A stretch of DNA of 64,000 nucleotides from Leucaena leucocephala (Eukaryota; Streptophyta; Magnoliopsida; Fabales; Fabaceae), in assembly GCA_037074615.1 (NCBI GenBank), contig CM073560.1:7509501-7573500 (forward strand), in the 5' to 3' direction. This document shows positions 1 through 11,694 of the stretch, in pieces (the first letter of the stretch is position 1; every line of letters starts with the position of its first letter). A program made the position numbers and the translations under genes. The notes under the pieces are model-generated. The model was given only the letters and a program-made list of their open reading frames with translations, was not told where the DNA came from and did no database searches.

Positions 1-48
1 AAAAAAAAATTCTCGGGGCGCTGCCTCAGACCCCGCCCGCTAACCTGC

Positions 49-3000
49 TGAAACATCCTTACTTACATATATCTTAGGGACCATTTGGTAGCATTTAGAA
101 CCACTTTCAAGGTCATTGAAGTCCAATTCCTCAATCTAGAGTTTTACTCTTATGGGGTACTATTTACTGTGTAAATTCCAGATGAGTGACCTGACTTCGA
201 AAAATCATAACTAATTCTAAAAAAATCAAAATTAAGTGTTTCAAATTGATAATTGAAGCTAACTCAATTATATTTCAGGGAAAAATAACTCGTTTTCCAT
301 TAATTGACCGAGTCAACGTCAGTCAACGTCACAACTTTACTGTTCATCCAACGTTTTTCTCTTGAATCCAGCATTCTTGTCCCAACTTTGATAATTTATA
401 TCTCCTTGTGTAGACATCCAAATAAGTCATACTATATATCAAAACGAATATTGGTATGTATACTATTTACCATAAAACTTTTATACATTTATTCATCCAT
501 TTACTATTTTTAACTATTTATCAAATATCATCATGTCACCACGTGTTACTGTTCACAGTGGCAAATTCCAGCACTCAACTTTGCAAACATATGCATACAT
601 TCATCATATATCAGTCAAATATGCCAAACAACACTTATTATTAATTAATAAGTTGTTTTATATCTGGGTATGTACAAAAATTCTCATACTTCTATTACAT
701 CTTTTTCTGCCTGAAATCCGGCAGCATTACCGCTACGCTTCGTCTTCAGAAAGTAACTGATCTTGTACCGATTCGGTAATTCCCATGAGAACTACCATTC
801 TACGTAAGTACCCAGGAAAGACTGGATGAACCGACTAGGTCCACTCACTTCCAGCCTCCTTAGACAGTACCTACGTACACAGTACGTATCAGCTGCTCTC
901 TTTATCTTGTCATAATTTTGGCAGCATAACGGCGTCTCTTAAAATTCCCAAAATTCACTTTGACATAACGTCCCCTGTAATGGTTTACTTATTGGGATGA
1001 GATTCGGGGGAATCTCAGTAGCAACAATCATAACAATATATGTAATGCAGAGTGACAGTGCTTGCTTGTGATTGTGTACAGATAAGTATGCTGCGTGCTT
1101 CCATACTCAATAACATATGATCATAGCATTGCAGTAGAGCTTCAGGCATAACATATAAGAAAACAATCCAACCAAACAATAGCACAAAAAATCACCAAGC
1201 CATTACATAAAAGCTAGGATTAGTTACTACCTCAAAGGCTTAGCAGAACTCTACTATCTCTATTCTGCTTCCAGCTCCGCCAGAACTTCCTTTCTTTCTT
1301 TCTTTCTCTCACTTTCTCTCTCTAGCACTTCCTTCTCTCTGTTAAAGGCCCTTGGCCGTGCTGCATATGAAGCAAGGGGGGTATTTATAGTTTCCTTCAA
1401 TGGCATTCTTGTAATTTTGAAGCCATATGAACTTGTGGTCCTGGTTTTTCCGGAATTTCCTATTTTCTTTTATTCCTTTTACTGCATCATGCATGACATC
1501 ATCTCAAGGCCACCTCATGGGACACCTCATATGTCACATGGCAAAATTGCAAGCTTCTGGGACACCTCATCAGCTGACTCAGCAGTTCCAGTCTAATCCA
1601 GTACCAATCCGGTCCGATTTCCCATAAAACTGGACTCGCCAGCTAAGATTATGCCACATGTCCTTAACTTTTTCTTCCTCCTCTATGTTGGCGCCATGTG
1701 GCATCTTGCTGACACCTTTCACGCAATCCAATCCTATCCAGATAAGTCCAAAACTTTATCTGATCACCTCCTCGGTTATCGTGCCGACCGAGTAACTTTA
1801 CTTTATTGAAACAGCATTAAAATAGTATTTTAATGCCACTTTTTCCCACATATATTACTGGGCCTAAATTTTTGGGCTCTGGGAATGTTATCTTGGATCC
1901 TGATCAAGCTCAAATACTCTGATGGCTCGATTCCCAAGAAACATCCCTTGATAAATTACCAAAATACCCTTGGGTGCCTTTTCTTGCGCTATCTTAACCC
2001 TAAGGGTAAAATCATCATTTTACACCCTTCTATACTCTGTCAGGGCATATACTGACTTTGAGTAATTTTATCTGTATGTGCCTTGGCTCCTGGGCCTGTC
2101 CAGAATGACCAAAATGCCCTTTATACATCTACTACCCCTTTAGTACAACACAGGGGCATTTTCGTAAATTCGCACTTTTCTGGGGTTCTGCTGGACACTG
2201 GCCTATCTATCAGTCCAAGTGTCTTATTGGGCCTTTGATGGCACCATTATTGGGCCTTTCAGGGTCCATTACCTTCATGGCACGTATTACGAAGAATCTT
2301 TCCCTGCCCATGTTCATCGAGTACTTTAACTATTATGTACCGTTTATACATATCTCCAGACACCGGGTCCTTTTACCAGATACACTGGCCTACTGCGTTC
2401 AGGCATCCCTGTGGGTCATAACAGTCATCTGACTGAGGTCATCCGAACTCATTCAGTCCCTTTTTAAATACCGATAAATCTCCCAACCGAATCCCCGGAG
2501 GCCTCACACTCCCGTCTGGATTTTCTAATTTGTGAATAACTTTTTCTACAGGCCTCCTATCGGTATTCTATCAGTTTCCTGACATCCGTCGCATCAGGAC
2601 GCATCATCCTGTATTTTCTCACTTATATCTGAAATCTAGGATATCTGGTAGGATTTTTTATAACTTTTAGACTATCAGATCAATTCTGGCTATCTGGAGT
2701 CGTGAAAAATTCCTGTATTAAGCCAGATTACCGAGCATCACTTGCTCTCTCTACTGGTGAAATCTGGGACTGAAATGCTTTCGAGCAGTCCAAACCACTT
2801 CCGGCCTGACTTTCTTTAATTATACTTTAGACCCAAGAAACTTTTCTTCTTTTCATTTAAGTCCCTTTTTATTTGGCTAAAATTACACTTAAGCCCCTTC
2901 ATTTTCTTTCTTTTGCAATTTAATCCCTTTCTTTGCATAAATGGCCATTATATCCCTAGGGACTTTCACTATTTACACATAAGTCCTCGGACTTTCACTT

Positions 3001-3114
3001 ATTTACAGTTTAGTCCCTAAAAACCTTCTGTATGTTTCCAGGACTTCTGCTTAAAGGGATATATCTATTTCAGGCTACTTACTAAGTCTCTGACCTGAAA
3101 ATTGGGATATTACA
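49..3114 (-). mobile_element. Solo LTR of large-LTR gypsy family (LTR L1)
   Basis: It begins TGAAACATCC and ends GGATATTACA on the + strand, so it reads TGTAATATCC to GGATGTTTCA on its sense (minus) strand. A perfect 5-bp target duplication CCTGC flanks it (44-48 and 3115-3119). The 3066 bp hold no coding region. The LTR TATA box is TATTTATA at 1382-1389 (sense TATAAATA), followed in sense direction by a purine-rich leader. The conserved hairpin lies at 999-1016 and the conserved LTR block at about 770-880. No internal region adjoins it, so it is a solo LTR left by LTR-LTR recombination, sitting in the leader of the copia element. Confidence 0.93.
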
Positions 3115-4018
3115 CCTGCTAGCGAGACCGCCGTGGCTACCTGGTTGTACGCAACATAATCGTTATATATACTGCCTTTCCTGATGTATGAATATTTTGA
3201 AACATTTATTGCCCTTCACATAATATGAATTTTGATTCTTGAATGTTTGGGTATGGTGAACAATATGGCTCTAGATTACAAGTGTTATAATTTTTCTAAA
3301 TACGGCCTGCGTGTCATGCCTTCCTCTAATTACTCTCATTGTACATTCTCTTCTCATCTCACTCCCCTCGAATGTTAAAATGAGGTTTTCTTATGTAATT
3401 TTCCTATTCTTACTAGAGAGCTCCTCTCATTGGCTTGAGGGGACTTAGGATAGTTGAGCCATATTATATCACGTTTAAAATTATGCATCTTATGCTTATA
3501 TGTTCTATATGCATATTGCTTGTATGAGATACAACCGAGATACATGCATTTTGTAAACCATATAGTTAATTAAGCCCTCTAAATGAAATCTTAAGTCATA
3601 ATGCTGTCAATTAATGAACGCTTGTCAAAACCTCGATCACTCACTTGTAGGCTCCACCAAAGTGGGTGTATTTGAGTTATCTTGGGGAGATAATCAAAGA
3701 GTATAATGGTGCTACTCACATATGTTTGTTATTGTTTGACTTAATTGAGATTATCAAAACGGTTTTGGGTCTCAAGGCAGTAGATGGGATTAAAACATGT
3801 CTGATCATATGATGATGGAATCCTATGAACATCTAAGAGTTACATTTGATGTAATTGGTAAAGGTGTTACCTACCTATATAACTTAAAGTTAAGCGTCAT
3901 GCCAAAACAGACTTAAGTTTAAGCCAAATATGGATATTAGCCCACTAATTATTACATTGAGGGTTGTTTTATTTAGTGGTAGATTGCTAATTCAATTGCA
4001 TATTTTAATTGTAGAATC
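3115..4018 (+). other. Copia untranslated leader (with 1-48)
   Basis: Non-coding sequence between the L1 insertion and the copia gag start. With 1-48 it forms one continuous stretch once L1 and one CCTGC copy are ignored. The part near the insertion is GC-rich; the rest is AT-rich with no open frame. No primer-binding site was recognised, so the copia LTR-leader boundary lies further left or is too decayed to see. Confidence 0.55.
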
Positions 4019-4890
4019 ATGACGATTAGTAATACTGCTACATTATCGTTGTGATCTATCTGTGAGAAGGACCAACTCAATAGGACAAACTTTCTTGACT
4101 GGTTCAGGAACTTGAGAATTGTTCTCAAGCAGGAAAGAAAGGCATATGTCCTAGATCAACCCATTCCTGAGGAGCCAGCAACAAATGCTCCTAGAGCTCA
4201 GAGAGATTCTTATGAGAAGCATAAGGAAGACTCTATCGATGTGGGATGCTTGATGCTTGCCACCATGGTTCCGGAGCTCCAAAGAGATTTGGAACACATG
4301 GAGGCTTATGAGATGATTGTGCATCTTAAGGAAATGTTCTAGCAACAGCAAGGCAAGAGAGGTATGAGACCACTAAGGCCTTACATTCCTACAAGATGGC
4401 TAAAAGTGCATCAGTCAGTGCTCATGTCTTAAAGATGAAAGGGTACATTGATCACCTTGAGAGGCTTGGTTTTCCCATAAGCCAGGAGTTAGCTACGGAT
4501 TTGATCTTGAACTCACTCCCAGAAAGTTATGACCAGTTTATCATGAACTACAACATTAACAACATGGAGAAATCTATTTCTGAATTGCATGGGATGCTTA
4601 AAACTGCTGAGCTGAGTATTAAAAAGAAGCACAGTACTGTTTTGATGGTTGAGAAAGGAAAGGGTATAAAAAGGAAAGGTAAGGGCAAGGGGAAGGGTCA
4701 TGGCTTATTAGGTAAGACCAAAGAGTCAGACAAACCCGAAACCAAGCCTGCACCAAAGAAGGCAAAGCCTCCAAAGGAAGGAGTCTGCTTCTTCTACAAT
4801 GAACATGGTCATTGGAAGAGGAATTGCAAACTCTACCTTAAAGATCTGAAAAAGAAGAAGAAGGATAGCGGGGCTATCGCTTCAGGTATT
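4019..4890 (+). pseudogene. gag: Copia gag (nucleocapsid) pseudogene
   Basis: The frame opens at ATG 4019 and has a stop at 4052. It continues in the same frame through 4112-4342 (containing LATMVPELQRDLEHMEAYEM, typical of copia capsid), then stops at 4340. The reading shifts frame before 4396, where capsid sequence resumes (GYIDHLERLGFPISQELATD). A Lys/Gly-rich linker (KRKGKGKGKGHG) precedes one zinc knuckle. In a copia knuckle the pattern is C-x2-C-x4-H-x4-C; here it reads CFFYNEHGHWKRNC, so the second Cys is replaced by Tyr, most simply a TGC to TAC change. Gag would have formed the particle and bound RNA. The stop, frameshift and lost zinc ligand make it dead. Confidence 0.88.
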
Positions 4891-6102
4891 TATATTATAG
4901 ACATTCATCTCTCTACTTCTGCTATATGGGTATTAGATACTGCATGTGGTTCTCACATTTGTACAAATATGCAGGGCGTAAAGGACAGTAGAAAGTTGAA
5001 GAAGGGCGAAGTTGACCTATGAGTTGGAAACAAAGCAAGGGTTGCTACTTTAGCTGTAGGCACTTATGAATTAGTTCTGCCCACTAGGCTTTTTTTAGTT
5101 TTGAACAATTGCTATTATGTTCCTGCTTTGAGTAGTAACATTGTTTCTCTTTCTTATTTGGATAAGGAAGGTTACATTTCTATTGCTGCGAATGGTAGAT
5201 GTTCTGTTTATCGTAATGATGTTTTCTATGCTCATGGTGATTTGCATGTTGATCATTATATATTAAACTTGAACAACCCAATCATGGAAATATCTATAAC
5301 ATAACCACCAAAAAGGTCAAACCAAAGGATTTGAATCCGACATACCTCTGGCACTGTCGTCTGGGCCATATAAATGAGAAACGCATTTCTAAACTCTATC
5401 AAGATGGATTTATCAACTCATTTGATTTTGAATCATATGATCCTTGTGAATCTTGTTTGTTAGGTAAGATGACAAAGTCACCTTTCACTGGGCACAGTGA
5501 GAGGGCCACTGATTTGTTGGGCCTCATACATATAGATGTATGTGGACTGATGAATACAAATGCTAGAGGAGGTTATTCGTACTTCATCATATTCATAGAT
5601 GATTTTAGTAGATATGGCTATGTCTATCTAATGAAACATAAATCTGAATCTTTTGAAATGTTCAAGATATTTCAAAATGAAGTACAAAACCATCTTGGCA
5701 AAACAATTAAAGCCCTTCGATCTGATCGAGGTGGTGAATATTTGAGCCAAGAGTTCATCGATCATCTTAGGAATTGTGGGATAGTCTCACAATTGACTCC
5801 TCCAGGAACACCACAATGGAATGGCATTTCTGAATGGAGGAATCGAACACTATTAGATATGGTTCGATCTATGATGAGTCAATTAGATCTTCCACCGTCC
5901 TTTTGGGGCCACGCCCTAGAGACAGCTGCGTTCACACTGAATCGTGTTCCATCTAAGACAATTGAAAAGACTCAGTATGAGATATGGACTGGGAGGAAAC
6001 CTAGTTTGTCTTTTCTCAAGATTTGGGGTGTGAGGTCTATGTTAAGCAACAAGCCTCAGATAAGTTAGCGCCCAAATCCTCAAAGTGCCTTTTTGTGGGA
6101 TA
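4891..6102 (+). pseudogene. pol: Copia protease, GAG-pre-integrase and integrase (5' part of pol)
   Basis: Protease: AIWVLDTACGSHIC near 4921, where the active-site triplet reads DTA in place of the usual D-[ST]-G. A TGA at 5020-5022 interrupts the frame, which continues to 5304; another frameshift precedes 5331. GAG-pre-integrase: YLWHCRLGHINEKRI followed by CESCLLGKM, giving the H-H-C-C zinc site. Integrase core: first Asp in HIDVCG, second in RSDRGGEY, Glu in ISEWRNRT, so the D-D-E triad is visible. The sequence runs to the integrase C-terminal part and breaks at 6102, where solo LTR L2 is inserted. It continues at 9195. Confidence 0.92.
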
Positions 6103-9100
6103 TGAAACATCCTTATTTTTGTACGTCTTAGGGACCAATTGGTAGTATTTAGAACCACTTTCAAGGTCATTGAAGTCCAATTTCTCAATCTGGAGTTTTA
6201 CTCTTATCGAGTACTGTTCACTATGTAAATTCTAGATGAGTGACCTGACTTCGAAAAATCATAACTAATTCTAGAAAAATCGGAATGCAGTGGTTAAAAT
6301 TGCTACATGAAGCTAGCTCAATACTATTTCAAGGAAAAATAACTTGTTGACCATTCCTAGTCCAAGTCAATGTCAGTCAAAGTTACAACTTTACTGTTCA
6401 TCCAGTGTTTTTCTCCTGAATCCAGCATTTTGGTCCCAACTTTGATAATTTATATCTCCATGTGTAGATATCAAAATGAGACATTCTATATATCAAATCG
6501 AAGCTTGGTATGTCTACTATTTATCATAAATATATCATATATTTATTTAATCATTTACTATTTTTAATTATAGATCAAACATCACTATATCACCACGAGT
6601 TACTGTTCATGGTCGCAAATTCCAGCAAGCAACTTTACATACATATGCATACATCAATCACATATCAAACAAACATGCCAAACAATACTTGTCATTAAAT
6701 AAAAAATCTTTATACAACAGGGCATGAACAAAATCCTCGTATCTCTATTACATTTTTCCTGCCTGAAATCTGGCAGTATAACTACTATACTTCATCTGTA
6801 AAAATAACTGATCTTGTACTAATTCGGTAATTCCCGTGAGAATTACCATTCTACGTAAGTACCCAGGAAAGACTGGATGAACCGACTAGGTCCACTCACT
6901 TTCAGACTCCTTAGACAGTACCTACGTACACAGTATGTATCATCTCCTTATGTTCAGTCTGAAAATCGGCAGCATAACGGCGTCTTACAGCATTCTCAAA
7001 ATTCACTTCGACATAACCTCTCTGTAATGGGTTATAAATAGGGGATGAGATTCGGGGGAATCTCAGTAGCAAACGGTACTAAACAATGCATGCATTAAAG
7101 TAAATACTTGTGCTTGCTTGTGAAAGTGTAAACATTGTGTAATGTGCACGCTTCCATGTAACATATGAAATACAATTGGCCAAGGTAATCATAGAAACAG
7201 AGCTTCAATCATATACACATATGCACACAATTCAACAAAGTCATAGCACAATCAAGCATAACATTCAATACATACAAGTTTAGGGTAAGTTTACTACCTT
7301 GGATTTAAGCTCTCTTTCTTATGCTTGCACTTGCTTCCCAAGCTTTTTGGTCAATCATTCCCCAACATCTTCTTAGAGGTTTCAAGGTCCTAATCACATT
7401 CATATTCATTACATAATCCATTAGGACCATGAACTCAAACACTACTCAAGACTATCTCTCTTGAACCTTTAACTTGCTTTAACTAACATAACTTTCTTTA
7501 ATCTTTGCCAATTAACTTGGCCCTTGAATCAATTGATGTCTTGACCTTACCCTACATAATTTTACCTTTTGAATCCATTTATGAACTAAAAATAACCAAA
7601 TTCCAACAAGAATACACTGTTCTGTACAAATTTGGAAAAGCATACATAAATCTTCGAAAAATTCTCATTTTGATTCCAATGCTTCCCATACTTTTTCCTC
7701 CACTTTTCCCCCACATAAAATCTCATTTTAAGACCATTGGAAGCATCAAAATCATGAAATTCAAATCACTGTTCATGCGAGTGAACAGTAACCGTGAGGA
7801 ATTTTCAACATTATAACCTTTAATTCCAATGGTTTCCAAGGTTCAAAACCTTTCCAATCCTACACAAAATCATCATATAAACTCAATGGAAGCATTAAAT
7901 CATTGAAATTCCATTTCCTTCTATCATGAACAGTGCATGAACAGTGCACCCGAAATGGTAAAGTCAAGAACATCAACTTACTTCACAACCAAGCATGTAA
8001 CTAACTTGTTTAAGCTTGTCTTAACTATCTATGACTTAAAACTCATATTCCTTTCACACATACACAAAAATTCCAGCAGCATTTCCCCAAGATTTAAGCC
8101 TAAAAAATCACTTAAACTCAAGCACAAACCATAAGAACAAAAGGTAGAAGCAAGGAGACAACTTACCTTACTTGCTCCTTCAAGACCCTTGCTTCTTCCT
8201 TGCTTTCTTCCACTTTCTTTCTCTAGAACTCACTTCTCTTTCTAAAGGAGCTCTTGGGTGTGAAGAATGAATGGAAAGGGGGGGTATTTATAGCAAAAGT
8301 CATGTGCCATTTGAAGGCTAAGATCACTTGGGAAACTATTTGATCTAATGGTAAAGGTTTGATCTTGGAATGTCTTTTCACTTTTCACTCAAGACCTTAC
8401 CACCATGACATCACTAGCATGGCCTCCCTTGGTACACCTAACCCTTCCTCTTTTTGGGTGCCATTTTGAAGTCCTTGTGGGTCCCACCATGTGCAACACC
8501 TAATTCTTACTTTATTCTCTTTTTCTTTCTTTTCAAAAATCCATAAATTATTTATTATTTGGACTTGGGCTCCAAGATAATTTTTGGGCCTTATTGGGCT
8601 GGCCTAGGATGAAATATTGGGCCTCTTTTAGGGCCAATAGCTAACTGGCCCAAATCCCAATGTACTTTCCTCATACCGATATCCGTAACTTACCCTGATC
8701 TTAGCATAAATGCTAAACACCTCTTTTAATTGTTCTAACATTTTTAGAAATTCATTATAATATAAAATGAATTCTCTACAAAGTTTCATAATTTTTTGAG
8801 ACCCAGAAGTCCTGTTAAAAATTACATATATTTCCTTTAACCCTTTATCGGTGTCCTTTTTCACCGTAAATTCCATAATTAATTCTACAGGACTCCTTTT
8901 TGACTTCTGTCAACTCCATAAATTCTCATATTAATTATAATAATTTACTATCAAATTTCCTCTGATATCCATCCATTGTGTGAAATGACCAAAATGCCCT
9001 CCATTTACTTCTGGTTTCTTAGGGCATCACAGTAGCATTTTCGTAGTTTTGCACTTTGGCTCTTAGACTTTCTTCCTCTTCCAATTAATCCTTTTCTTTA

Positions 9101-9189
9101 CATAAATATGGCCACATCTTTTCCTAAACATCTCATATATTTTATTCAATCTGTACATACAACTTAATACAGAAATTAGGGATGTTACA
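6103..9189 (-). mobile_element. Solo LTR of large-LTR gypsy family (LTR L2)
   Basis: It starts TGAAACATCC and ends GGATGTTACA, with a 5-bp duplication GGATA at 6098-6102 and 9190-9194, and interrupts the copia integrase. It is 3087 bp. The sense 5' end (TGTAACATCCCTAATTTCTG) is the same type as L13 and L14 (55293, 58573). TATA box at 8285-8292 (reverse), splice-donor-like AAGGTAAGT (reverse) at 8161-8169, hairpin at 7047-7064, conserved block at about 6823-6935. No gene is carried; small open frames here are chance. Confidence 0.95.
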
Positions 9190-9194
9190 GGATA

Positions 9195-11075
9195 TCCTAA
9201 GGAAACCAGGGATATTATGTCTACAACCCCACTGATAACAAAGTGTTTGTTGTCAAAAATGGTATCTTTCTCGAATAAGAATTTATCTCTAAAAGAACCA
9301 GTAGGAGCAAGGTACACCTCGAAGAAGTTTGAGAGCCACAAGATACCACAGAACCACAGATGGAAAACAGAGAAGACTCACAACAAGATGTTGAGACTCC
9401 TCAAGTCACGTAAGGCCCACGGCAATCTAATAGGGCACGACTTCAACCTCAGAGATATGGATTTTTGATTGTTGACAATCGTGACGTGTTGCTCATTGAG
9501 CATAATGAGCCAACTACCTATCGAGAAGCTGTAGTGGGACCAAACTCTGAAAAATGGCTAAATGCCATGAAGTCTGAGATGCAATCCATGTACGACAATC
9601 AGGTATGGACCTTAGTCGACCCACTTGAAAGTGTAAAATCGTCGGGTGCAAACGGGTTTTTAAAGAGAAAACTGACATGGATGGCAATGTAAATGTCTTC
9701 AAGGCACGACTGGTTGCAAAAGGATTTACTCAAACTCATGGTGTGGACTATGATGATACCTTTTCTTTAGTTGCAATGCCCAAATCAATCAGAATCCTTC
9801 TTGCCATTGTAGCATATTATGACTATGAAATATGGCAGATAGACGTCAAGACAGCCTTCCTTAATGGAAAGCTCCTTGAGGATGTGTACATGACATAACC
9901 TGATGGGTTTGTGTGTTCTGAGGACTCTGGTAAGGTGTGCAAGCTTCAAAGGTCCATTTATGGACTGAAGCAAGCATCTCAGAGTTGGAATCATCGTTTT
10001 GATGAAGTAGTCAAAGAGTTTGGATTTCTTCAAAACATTGATGAACCTTGTGTGTACAAGAAGGTTAGTGGGAGCACAATTGTGTTTTTGGTACTCTATG
10101 TCGATGACATCCTACTTATTACGAATGACATTCCTACCTTGTAGATTGTCAAGTCTTGGTTAGAAAAGTCATTCTCGATGAAAGACTTGGGTGAATCCAC
10201 CTACATCCTAGGAATTAGCATCTATAAAGATAGATCTAAAAGACTTCTAGGACTCAGTCAGAGCAAATATATAGACAAGATACTGCATAGGTTTAGAATG
10301 AAGGAATCAAAGAGGGGTTTCATACCCATGTCTCATGGTATTCACCTCAGCAAGGATTTGTGTCCTAGTACACCTGATCAGCGAGGTCGCATGAGTAAGG
10401 TTCCATATATCTCGGCCATAGGATCTATCATGTACGCCATGTTATGTACTAGACCGGATGTCTCGTTTGCCTTAAGTATGACTAGCAGATATCAACAGGA
10501 CCCCGGTGAGGGCCATTGGACTGCTGTAAAAAATATCCTTAAGTACTTAAGAAGGACTAAGGACTTATTCTTGGTCTATGGTGGATTGGATGACGAGCTC
10601 TGTGTAATACAACTTTCCAAATTGACCAGGACGACCAGAAATCACAATCTGGATACATATTCCTCCTTAATAATGGAGCAGTAAGCTGGAAGAGCTCTAA
10701 ATAGAGCACTGTAGCAGATTCTACAATGGAAGCGGAGTACATAGCAGCATCTGATGTAGCTAAGGAAGCCTTTTGGATCAGGAAGTTCATTACTGAACTA
10801 GGGGTGATACCTACCATCTCAGATCCAATAACTTTTTTCTGTGACAATAGTGGTACTATTGCACAGGCCAAAGACCTTAGGTCACATCAAAGGACCAAGC
10901 ATATACTCAGGCAATTTCATCTCATCAGAGAAATCAATGATAGAGGTGATATAAAAATATGCAAGGTAGCAGGAAAAGACAATGTTGCTGATCCTCTAAC
11001 AAAGCTGCTTGTGCAAGTAAAGCATGAGTGTCATGTTAGGTCAATGGGAATTAGGCAAATTAATGACTGTACCTA
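9195..11075 (+). pseudogene. pol: Copia reverse transcriptase and RNase H (3' part of pol)
   Basis: It continues the integrase frame directly after the L2 insertion (YPKETR). The frame shifts in the linker, and RT begins near 9490. Visible RT motifs: KARLVAKGFTQTHGVDYDDT, QIDVKTAFLNGKL, SIYGLKQASQSWN and the catalytic YVDD box in VLYVDDILLI (about 10095-10125). RNase H: TRPDVSFALSMTSRYQ region and the C-terminal MEAEYIAASD, FCDNSGTI and NVADPLTK motifs (10726-11040). Stops fall at 9896-9898 and 10142-10144, and there is a frame change between about 10600 and 10726. RT and RNase H copied the RNA genome to DNA. The catalytic YVDD is intact but the frame is broken at least four times, so it is inactive. 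Confidence 0.94.
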
Positions 11076-11090
11076 GTGCAAGTGAGAGGA

Positions 11091-11694
11091 TATTGGAAAT
11101 TGTGTCCTAGGGGATAATCATTGTATTATGAACATTGTTGATTTATGAATTTCTTAATTATGTTATCACATTATTTGCATGTTTACTGTGATAACCATCC
11201 TTGGATAACTCATGATCTTATCCTAAATATCCCTGGTTGGTCATCTATACGGGAGCAGAGATGAAATAAGACCAGTATGACTTTGAAGATATATAGAGAT
11301 ATAAATCAAAGTCATAGGCACATGTAAGAGTACAAGGTGTTGGACCGACCCGCTGTGAGAGAGCTGCATGGGTTAAGTCATAAGCTTCTCTCATATAAAA
11401 ACCATGTCACTATGCCCTTTGACCTGAGATCATCATGGATTCCTACATGACAAACGCTCAGCTTTGACCTAGTCAAAAGTCACTTTTGACCGAGTGATCA
11501 TAAAGACTATGTTCGGGCTCAGTGGTTTTTCATGCGGAGGAATATGAATGGTCAAGATGGAATTTGTCCCTCACATTCGTAGAGAGATATTACTGGGCTC
11601 CTCGATGAGTGAGTCTGAGAAATGTATGGCCATACTGTAATGGAAAGGTAGTTCCATTTCTATAGTCAGACTACTCAAGGATCGAGAAAGTAAC
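11091..11694 (+). mobile_element. Copia 3' LTR, 5' portion only
   Basis: It starts directly after the PPT at 11091 with TATTGGAAATTG (canonical TG mutated to TA). It matches the reverse complement of about 17190-17790, the intact solo LTR of the same family, almost throughout. It stops at GAAAGTAAC (11694), where LTR L3 is inserted. In the solo copy the LTR continues for about 1.3 kb more, and this remainder is not found elsewhere in the window. Confidence 0.88.

Larger units (their letters stand above)
1..11694 (+). mobile_element. Ty1/copia LTR retrotransposon, decayed, 5' LTR outside window
   Basis: Order seen on the + strand: untranslated leader (1-48 and 3115-4018), gag (from 4019), protease, GAG-pre-integrase and integrase (to 6102), then after a nested LTR the reverse transcriptase and RNase H (9195 to about 11075), a purine-rich tract AGTGAGAGGA (11081-11090) acting as PPT, and a 3' LTR beginning at 11091. 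Integrase lies before RT, which is the copia order. Two solo LTRs of another family are inserted inside it (49-3114, 6103-9189), and its 3' LTR is cut at 11694 by a third. Several in-frame stops and frameshifts make it non-functional. The matching 5' LTR should lie left of the window. Confidence 0.9.

Noticed and set aside
1..48. A-run and GC-rich start considered as a gene end or poly(A) tail of a LINE/SINE
   Set aside because: It joins 3115 onward as copia leader once L1 and its duplication are removed; no SINE promoter boxes or LINE domain are visible.
49..3114. Reading L1 as an LTR of the surrounding copia element
   Set aside because: It has its own 5-bp duplication and a gypsy-type LTR sequence found next to gypsy PPT and PBS elsewhere; the copia LTR at 11091 is different.
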